A stretch of DNA of 64,000 bases from Rugalucina vietnamica (lineage: Eukaryota; Mollusca; Bivalvia; Lucinida; Lucinidae), in contig OZ024879.1 of assembly GCA_964017185.1 (NCBI GenBank), forward strand, positions 45,205,883 to 45,269,882, in the 5' to 3' direction. The notes under the pieces were generated by a model. The model had not been told where the DNA came from and searched no databases. It saw only the letters and a list, made by a program, of their open reading frames with translations. Each line of letters opens with the position of its first letter. Within the stretch, counting starts at the first letter, position 1. Positions 57,752 through 64,000 of this stretch are shown here, in pieces. The position numbers and the translations under genes are program-made.

Positions 57752-57960
57752 ATGCATGGGCCTATGTTGTCCCTACTTATAATTTCTGGCGTAGCTGCCG
57801 CTAAACAACATGGAGAACCTGACCCATTCTATAAGGCCGCTAAAACAAACGGTTTAAGGAGAGGAAGTTTTCCCGGTTGCGATGGAATCCATTGTACTTC
57901 TATGAGTAATGGGCTGACGGATGTCCATAGACACAAGCGAGCATTACCAGCGTCATTTAA
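57752..57960 (+). CDS. Unrecognised secreted protein, exon with start codon
   Basis: An acceptor-like TTTTATTTTAG (AG at 57742-57743) precedes ATG at 57752, so a 5' UTR intron lies upstream. The exon encodes MHGPMLSLLIISGVAAA, a short hydrophobic N-terminus that looks like a signal peptide. It continues KQHGEPDPFYKAAKTNGLRR, two cysteines in GCDGIHC, and HRHKRALPASF with a KR dibasic site. It ends in phase 2 at AA|GTAAGA. An upstream in-frame ATG at 57659 is possible if the intron is not used. The gene lies wholly inside the SLCO intron on the opposite strand. No family recognised. Confidence 0.6.
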
Positions 57961-58155
57961 GTAAGATTAAGTTTCTTTTTTTTTTTTCTTTACCTAAGTA
58001 ATAAGTAAAAACACCATTTGAATATTCGGAAGTCATTTTGACTCACATCAGCGAGCATTTACCAGCGTATCTAAAGTAAGATTAAGTTTTATTTTCTTTT
58101 CTTTACCTAAGTAATAAGTAAAAACACCATTTGAATATTCGGAATTCATTTTGAC
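57937..58155 (+). repeat. Tandem duplication of an exon end and splice donor
   Basis: About 105 bp covering GCGAGCATTACCAGCG, the donor GTAAGATTAAG and 70 bp of intron (to GTCATTTTGACTCA) recurs at once from 58051. The second copy also has a donor-like AAAGTAAGATTAAG. Confidence 0.75.
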
Positions 58156-58328
58156 TCAGCCTCATGGTTAAATTGCACATGCATACTTATGCCACATTTG
58201 AAGGTCACTAATGCGGTTTAAATAAGAGAAACGACTCTTTCTCCCTAAACTTGCCACTATATTTTCCACGTTTTCTAAGTTTGAGTCTTAATTTTAGTTT
58301 TCAGCTATAGTTTTATTGTTTACTTTAG

Positions 58329-58665
58329 GTTAGCATGGGCTAAATTGGTGTCGTCAACCATTGGGTTTCGATGGATACAGTTGTTTGGAGTAAAGATCAA
58401 GTATTTTGTAAAAGTTGGAACGACGGATGACGCATTCAAAGATTTCTACTCATTAAGACCGACAGGAGTTAGACGTGAGGGCTTTCAATCGGTCGGCCAA
58501 GTAGGGAACCAAAAAGTCGTGCTACTTCAACCTCCTTCGCCTGCTCTGGCCCCGATGCTAAATTTAGCGGGTCCAAGTCGTCGGCTAATACTCTACGCTG
58601 AAACAACTGATGCCGCACAATTTATGCTTCAGAAATATGCGGATATATTTTATACTTTACAGTGA
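58329..58665 (+). CDS. Unrecognised secreted protein, last exon
   Basis: After TTGTTTACTTTAG (AG at 58327-58328), the first base completes a Lys codon and the frame runs LAWAKLVSSTIGFRWIQLFG, VKIKYFVKVGTTDDAFKDFY, SLRPTGVRREGFQSVGQVGN, QKVVLLQPPSPALAPMLNLA, GPSRRLILYAETTDAAQFML, QKYADIFYTLQ and TGA at 58663-58665. Together with 57752-57960 this gives 181 residues. The exon is cysteine-free with alternating hydrophobic strands and a proline-rich middle. I do not recognise the family. The matching splice phase and clean long frame, in a region where repeats carry many stops, argue that it is real. Confidence 0.65.
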
Positions 58666-59044
58666 AACCCAATGTATATCAAAACTTGATAAAATTGGTA
58701 TTTTCATTGATATGAAATTTCACTGATATCAAATCTCACTGATATCAAAAGTCACTAGTGACTGATATCAGCCTATATCGTCACTGTAATGATGTCAGAT
58801 TTTTTGGATTACTTCTGACGTTTCCATTTACTTGACGTCATGAAATGTGCCTCACTTCAGAAATTCAAAGGCCTATAACTCCGTTATATATGAAGGAAAA
58901 TATAAAGTGTGGGTATTCATTTTCTTAGTTAGAACGTAAGGAACAATGTGGTACCAAAATTATTTGTGTTTTCAAAAATTTTTGGTTTTTGCATTTATAC
59001 CGCCTGCCTTGTGAATTGGAAAATGCCCGTGTATTGTATAAAAT
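58666..59044. other. 3' flank of the nested gene
   Basis: Contains three close ACTGATATCA strings and their complement (58718-58775). No other feature recognised. Confidence 0.4.
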
Positions 59045-59205
59045 AAAAAGAAAATTTGCTTTTTTTCGGTGAATACCAAATATATTTCATCTCGTGAGTT
59101 GAAAACATAATAATTTTCACTCGTGCTGCGCACTCGTGAAAATTCTGATGTTTTCAACTCACTCGATGAAATATATTTGGTATTCACCTCAAAAAAGCAA
59201 ATATC
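59045..59205. repeat. Palindrome with about 70-bp arms
   Basis: TTTGCTTTTTTTCGGTGAATACC...GTTGAAAAC pairs with GTTTTCAACTC...GGTATTCACCTCAAAAAAGCAAA. The apex CACTCGTGCTGCGCACTCGTG is also self-complementary. The - strand frame 58972-59307 crosses it and is not supported. Confidence 0.7.
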
Positions 59206-59314
59206 CTCTATGAAGTAAAGAAGATGATAAAACTTATGCTTCATTGAATGACTGGGTGGAATGGAAAGTTTTACTTCAACACCAATTTTTTCAGACAATA
59301 AAAGCACTTAAAAA

Positions 59315-59553
59315 TGAGCCGCCTCATGGGAAAACCAACATTCTGCATAGGCGAAAACAAAGACGCAGATCAGCTTCGCGGTAACCGCGAAGCTGATCAG
59401 CGCCTTTGTTTTCGCTTTTCGGATAGTACAATTCCTCTCCTATAAATTAAAACCGAAATTTCAAGCTTCTAGTTCTTTTCTGTGCTTGTACAGCCCAGTT
59501 TGTGTCGGACCTGTTCGGAAACGACATTGTTGGTTTTCCCACGAGGCGGCTCA
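59315..59553 (+). mobile_element. P1 palindromic MITE, intact, 239 bp
   Basis: TGAGCCGCCTCATGGGAAAA and TTTTCCCACGAGGCGGCTCA are a near-perfect pair of ends, with AA on each side. Central hairpin 59350-59416. Confidence 0.85.
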
Positions 59554-59601
59554 AATGTTAGATTACATTTTTATATTGTGGCACTCTTCTTTCTCGATAA
59601 G

Positions 59602-59838
59602 TGAGCCGCTGCATCAGCAAACCAACCTTCTGCATATATGAAAACAAAGGCGCAGATCGGTTGTTCAGTAACTGCACAGCTGATCAGCGCCTTTGTTTTC
59701 GATACACAGAAAGTGCCATCTTTCTTCTTCTTAAATTCGAAATTTCAAGCTTCTAACCATCTTCTATGGCTGCACAGGCCGATTCGTGTGGGACCTGATT
59801 GGCGACTTAAATTGTTCGTTTTCTCAAGCGAAGGCTCA
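59602..59838 (+). mobile_element. P1 palindromic MITE, diverged, 237 bp
   Basis: TGAGCCGCTGCATCAGCAAA, hairpin with TGTTCAGTAACTGCACAG centre, end TCAAGCGAAGGCTCA. Confidence 0.75.
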
Positions 59839-59924
59839 ATTGTAAAAAGATACAGTTTGTAATCATACTCTTTGCGTTTAATGCATGTCCATCAGGATAG
59901 CATGTTGCTCTAAACTATAACACC

Positions 59925-59950
59925 ATCCGGTTTTCTCATGACGCGGCTCA
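59925..59950 (+). mobile_element. P1 terminal fragment
   Basis: Only the last 26 bases of a P1 end remain (CCGGTTTTCTCATGACGCGG, CTCA). Confidence 0.55.
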
Positions 59951-60010
59951 ATAAAGTGTTTGCAGCTATGAAACCACGAGATCGCGGATGTGAAACAAAC
60001 ACAAACTGAA

Positions 60011-60117
<107 letters not shown>

Positions 60118-60215
60118 AAAATTTCGTGCTGAGAAAAGATTACATGTGTTTAAAGTAGTTTTTACTTTTTGTTATTAAACAGTAATATCAGGATATTGCT
60201 TAAGCATTTTAAAAA

Positions 60216-60460
60216 TGAGCCGCCTCATGGGAAAACCAACAATCTGCATAGGCGAAAACAAAGACGCAGATCAGCTTCGCGGTAGCCGCGAAGCTGATCA
60301 GCGCCTTTGTTTTCGCTACACCGATTACACCGATAGTACAATCCCTCTACTTCCTAAATACGAAATTTCATGCTTCTAGCTGACTTCTGTTACTGTGCAG
60401 CCCGGTTTGTGTCGGACCTGGTCGGAAACCACATTGTTGGTTTTCCCACGAGGCGGCTCA
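60216..60460 (+). mobile_element. P1 palindromic MITE, intact, 245 bp
   Basis: TGAGCCGCCTCATGGGAAAA ... TTTTCCCACGAGGCGGCTCA, with AA on both sides. Hairpin 60252-60317 (CGCGGTAGCCGCG centre). It is the longest copy because ACACCGATT is repeated after the hairpin. Confidence 0.85.
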
Positions 60461-60735
60461 AATATTGATTATATATGAAATACCTTAATAAATTCTGAGG
60501 CATTAATTTTGACTGTTTGTTCATTCGCTTATTTGTTGTTTTGCGTCCCAGTCAACAGCTGTGGTCATGTCGGGACTTTACCTCGATTAAATGGAACTTC
60601 TACCAAACAAGACAATGAGACATAATGACATACGAAATATTTTTGGAGATAACCACCCAAATAAACGAAGTTAATCGCTAAATGCAGGGAATGTTTGAGT
60701 AAAACCACATTTCCTGGGCAGGCTCAGGCCTTAAT
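60461..60735 (-). repeat. SINE 3' fragment in AT-rich spacer
   Basis: GCGTCCCAGTCAACAGCTG and GTCATGTCGGGAC (about 60543-60577) are the inverted 3' body of the GAGCAAG-type SINEs. The remainder is featureless. Confidence 0.5.
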
Positions 60736-61017
60736 CATTACGAAAACTTGCCCATGCAATATACAGTGATTTCTAAAGTTGTTAAAATATGAAAATTTTT
60801 AGTAGAAAATTTTTGATATTTTTCTTATTTTTTGCTCAAAACAAAGATTGTGGGCACACGTTAGAACCGCCTCGGCGAGGCGGTTCTAACGAGTACCCAA
60901 AATCTATGTTTTGGAGCAAAAATAAGAAAAATAGGTTAACCCCTGCATACCCCAGTTTTGCAATATAAAAGTGGGGTTCAAGGGGGTATGTATTACACGG
61001 ACATATTTTCCTGATGA
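60736..61017 (-). mobile_element. P2 palindromic MITE, best copy, 282 bp
   Basis: CATTACGAAAACTTGCCCATG end, central perfect GTTAGAACCGCCTCGG/CGAGGCGGTTCTAAC (60861-60891), GTTTTGGAGCAAAAATAAG, and AAGTGGGGTTCAAGGGGGTA near the other end. The TTTTTGCTC/GAGCAAAAA segments beside the hairpin are also complementary. Confidence 0.8.
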
Positions 61018-61195
61018 TCGGGTTGTCGGTCGACAGTGTCTGGAGACACAAGTAGCCCATATTTTCTCGCGGCCTAAATGAGCGATCTGATTATGGTTAT
61101 GAACTTGAACAGTAAGGGCCTGTACAGTACATTCGAAAATCGTATCAAAACCATGTTCTGTAGTCGTGATAAATAATATCTTTTTCTATAAAGCA

Positions 61196-61275
61196 GTCGC
61201 AGTGGCGCAGTGGTTATGTCACTCGCCTTGTAAACCAGGGGTAGCAAGTTCGACTTCTGGCTTCTCCAGTCTGTC
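61196..61275 (+). repeat. tRNA-Thr-like SINE head
   Basis: GTCGCAGTGGCGCAGTGGTT, CTTGTAAACCAGGGGTAG and a decayed B box (AAGTTCGACTTCTGG). It matches 56741-56800. Confidence 0.65.
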
Positions 61276-61370
61276 GGAAGAGACTATAAAACGCGGAGTG
61301 AACCGGAAATGGTGTACACAAAACGTGAAAGTTATCAGATTCAAACAGAAATAAAATCCTGGGGCATTTC

Positions 61371-61650
61371 CATCATGAAAACATGTCCGTGTAATGTATA
61401 CCCCCTTGAACCCCACTTTTATATGGCAAAACTGGGGTATGCAGGGGTATACCTATTTTTCTTATTTTCGCTCCAAAACATAGATTGTGGATACTCGTTA
61501 GAACCGCCTCGCGGAGGCGGTTCTAACTTGTATCCACAATCTATGTTTTGAGCAAAAATAAGAAAAATATCATTTTTTTTTCCTGTGAAAATTTTCATTT
61601 TTTAAAACCAAAAAAATTTCTGTATATAACATGGGCGTGTTATCGTAATC
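61371..61650 (+). mobile_element. P2 palindromic MITE, 280 bp
   Basis: CATCATGAAAACATGTCCGTG end, GTATACCCCCTTGAACCCC, central GTTAGAACCGCCTCGC/GGAGGCGGTTCTAAC (about 61498-61528), and ACATGGGCGTGTTATCGTAAT end. Opposite orientation to 60736-61017. Confidence 0.8.
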
Positions 61651-61674
61651 GAACTCGAACAATTATTGGAGAAC

Positions 61675-62383
61675 TTAAAGCCAGATGTACGTAATTGACC
61701 TCACGGTAGAATTTTTTTATTTTTTGCATGTGAGTGTATTTTGATGTCCTGCATACGAAAATGAAAAGAAATCAATACCGTTCCGAGCTTGTTTTCGAGA
61801 TATCGGCCTTCAAAATTGTCAAATTTGAGAGCGAAAATACATTGACGTCAACGTAAAATGCGATATTTTGACCCCCTTTTCGTTAATTTTCTTGATATAT
61901 TTCAAAAATTTCACGGTAGGATTTTTTGAAAAACTGATATGTATTAGAGAAATTCCTGAACTACATGTAGATAACGAGAAAGTCCTTAGTTACCGGATTC
62001 GTTTTCCTGCTATAAGCGTGCGAAGAGAGGTAGTCGTTGCTGATTTCAGTACGTTTTATGCGCGACGTCGATTTTGCGCCAAAATCTCCGACGCTATTTA
62101 GTATTCAATATTGCTAACTGTCGCGCAAATGATGTTTTACTCCGGATAATATGTCCACAATCTATATTTTGAGCAAAAATAATAAACAATATCAAACAAT
62201 TTACATTTCTGAAGTCCTCTGCATAATTGTATGTACATAGTTTCGTATCCCGAACGTAAACTGACGCTAGAAATGACGTTTCGAGCGAAAACTGACGTAA
62301 CGAATGCGGCGTAAAAATGACGTTTCGACCCTTAGATACGCACGTTCCTTTGAGCGCCTTCAATTACGTACATCTGGCTTTAA
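61675..62383. mobile_element. 709-bp TTAA-flanked MITE
   Basis: TTAAAGCCAGATGTACGTAA (from 61675) and its exact complement ending at 62383 form TIRs of about 20 bp preceded and followed by TTAA. That is the target preference of piggyBac and Kolobok transposons. No transposase. It has swallowed a P2 remnant (CCACAATCTATATTTTGAGC, about 62155). Confidence 0.75.
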
Positions 62384-62398
62384 CATTACGTTTCTAAT

Positions 62399-62595
62399 TG
62401 AGCCACCGCATCAGAAAACCAACAATTTGCACATGCAAAAATATTTAGGCTCATTACTTTTCGATACACAGATAGTACAATCCCTCTTCTCTTCAAATCA
62501 GGAATTTCAAGCTGCTAGCCTGCTTCTGTGACTGTGCAGGCTGGTTTGTGTCGGCCCTGGTCTGAAACCCATTTTTTTTCTAATGTGAAGACTCA
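62399..62595 (+). mobile_element. P1 palindromic MITE, hairpin deleted
   Basis: TGAGCCACCGCATCAGAAAA, then the hairpin is replaced by TTTAGGCTCATTACTTTTCG, then CTAGCCTGCTTCTGTGACTG and GAAGACTCA. AT flanks both ends. Confidence 0.7.
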
Positions 62596-62672
62596 ATTTA
62601 TAATTTGTAACATGATTTGAGCGTCCTGGTGATTTAAAATAAAATACGCCTTGTGCAAAATGGACTTCTTAC

Positions 62673-62845
62673 CTCAGTGTAGCCGCATCACTGGGCGTGG
62701 AAGGCAGGAATGTAGTAAATATGACGCAGAAAAACATTACTATAAATAGATACATTAGGCCACACCCACTCGTACAATTGGCAGCTGATACTGATGAAAC
62801 ATTGGCTCCTGACCCAACCTCCACGCATGAGCAGTTTGAAAATGT
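62673..62845 (-). CDS. SLCO-like: SLCO/OATP, internal exon (extracellular loop and membrane segment)
   Basis: On -, after TTATTTTCCAG (AG at 62847-62846), the frame reads TFSNCSCVEVGSGANVSSVS, AANCTSGCG, then the membrane segment LMYLFIVMFFCVIFTTF and LPSTPSDAATLR, ending AG|GTAAGA (donor at 62672). YxNCSC at the end of the cysteine-rich extracellular loop, then CG-L-MYLFI and FxPSTPSxAATLR, are typical OATP sequences. The phase-2 end (AG) joins the A of 52346 to give Arg. Exons further upstream, with the first membrane segments and the Kazal-like loop, must lie beyond 64000. Confidence 0.9.
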
Positions 62846-62921
62846 CTGGAAAATAAATGAAATCTAAATTCGCATAGTCTACCTGTACAAGTCGAATCCT
62901 TGTTGGGAATTATGTCCCCCC

Positions 62922-62958
62922 AACCGAAGGTGGGGGACATATTGTTTTTGGTGCGGTT

Positions 62959-63004
<46 letters not shown>

Positions 63005-63006
63005 TA
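62922..63006. repeat. Hairpin plus (CGTCGG)n at satellite start
   Basis: ATGTCCCCCCAACC and GGTGGGGGACAT form a hairpin, followed by a hexanucleotide CGTCGG repeat (about 62964-62992) grading into CGTCCG. Confidence 0.75.
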
Positions 63007-64000
63007 GCTTCTTTCTTACGCGATATCTTTTGAACCAGTGGATGGATTTTGACCAAACTTGCATAGATACATGGTTGGGAGGGGGGAAAGAGTTGATTAG
63101 ATTTTGGTGACCTTGACCTCATTTTCAAGGTCACCAGCCCATGAAAACTGATCAAATTAGGTTTTCTGACGCGATATCTTCTGAACAAATGAATGGATTT
63201 TGAGCAAACTTGCACAAGAGCATTGTTGGGAGGAGGCTCAGAGTTGATTAGATTTTGGTGACCTTGACCTAATTTTCAAGGTCACCAGCCTATGAAAACT
63301 GATCAAATTAGGTTTTCCGACGCGATATCTTCTGAACAAATGAATGGATTTTGACTGAACTTGCACAAGGGCATTGTTGGGAGGAGGCTCAGAGTTGATT
63401 AGATTTCGGTGACCTTGGCCTAATTTTCAAGGTCACGAGTCCATAAAAACTGTTGAAATTAGTCTTTCCAATGCAATATCTTGTAAACCTATTGATGGAT
63501 TTTGACCAAACTTGCACAGAAGCATTGTTGGGAGGAGGCTCAGAGTTGATTAGATTTTGGTGACCTTGACCGAATTTTCAAGGTCACGAGTCCATAAGAA
63601 ATGTTGAAATTAGTCTTTCCAACGCGATAACTTGTAAACCAATAGATGGATTTTGACCAAACTTGCACAGAAGCATTGTTGCAAGAAGGCTCAGAGTTGA
63701 TTAGATTTTGGTGACCTTGATCTAATTTTCAAGGTCACGAGTCCATAAAAAATGTTGAAATTAGTCTTTCCAATGCAGTATCTTGTAAACCAATCAATGG
63801 ATTTTGACCAAACTTGCACAGAAGCATTGTTGGGAGGAGGCTCAGAGTTGATTATATTTTGGTGACCTTGACCTAATAATCAAGGTCACAAGTCCATAAA
63901 AAATGTTAAAATTAGTCTTTCCAACGCGATAACTTGTAAACGAATGGATGGATTTTGACCAAACTTGTACAGAAGCATTGTTGCGAGAAGGCGCAGAGTC
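63007..64000. repeat. 151-bp satellite, at least six units, running off the window
   Basis: AGTTGATTAGATTTTGGTGA recurs at 63091, 63242, 63393, 63544, 63695 and 63846, exactly 151 apart. Each unit holds ATGGATTTTGACCAAACTTG and the self-complementary GGTGACCTTGACC...AAGGTCAC. The two - strand frames here are repeat artefacts. Confidence 0.92.

Noticed and set aside
58972..59307. 111-codon - strand frame
   Set aside because: It crosses the palindrome at 59045-59205, so much of it is the translation of a self-complementary repeat.

Overview
This looks like nuclear DNA from a marine invertebrate, most likely a mollusc and perhaps a bivalve. It is intron-rich and AT-rich, and packed with tRNA-derived SINEs, short inverted-repeat elements and tandem repeats. 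The lineage call is an inference: the gene families are animal ones, and the repeat styles (GACCTTGACC tandem units, KRBA2-like integrase debris, hammerhead retrozymes) fit lophotrochozoans. There are no prokaryotic features, and almost all short open frames are repeat-derived.

Coding content is small and split by introns. (1) A + strand gene with a C2H2-like zinc-finger exon (1376-1678, two 1-nt frame breaks in homopolymers) and a phase-compatible last exon (7212-7365). (2) The last three exons of an SLCO/OATP organic-anion transporter on the - strand (62673-62845, 52282-52346, 48973-49349), joined by matching splice phases into 204 continuous residues. (3) Inside the 10-kb SLCO intron, on the opposite strand, an unrecognised two-exon gene for a probably secreted 181-residue protein (57752-57960 and 58329-58665). 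A broken KRBA2-like integrase tail lies at 2093-2491.

Layout: 1-10.7 kb holds the zinc-finger gene with a 3.3-kb foldback in its intron and several short palindromic elements. 10,778-36,487 is a perfect-looking head-to-tail duplication of a 12,855-bp unit, joined at a (CA)n tract. Each unit carries SINEs, a 450-bp repeat, a 2.6-kb inverted-repeat-bounded element and long arrays of a 40-bp minisatellite that switch orientation. The G-rich array runs on to 45.84 kb, where it forms 7-8-monomer higher-order repeats. 46-64 kb holds the SLCO and nested genes among elements, and ends in a 151-bp satellite running off the window.

The most interesting feature is an 845-bp insertion that cleanly splits a minisatellite monomer (17,212-18,056, repeated at 30,067-30,911). 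It consists of about 2.3 tandem copies of a 369-376-bp unit, each carrying a type I hammerhead ribozyme with a very short, self-complementary stem III. That is the architecture of a metazoan retrozyme. Three other families of short elements (called P1, P2 and P3 here) each have a GC-rich perfect hairpin at the centre and recur through the single-copy parts of the window.
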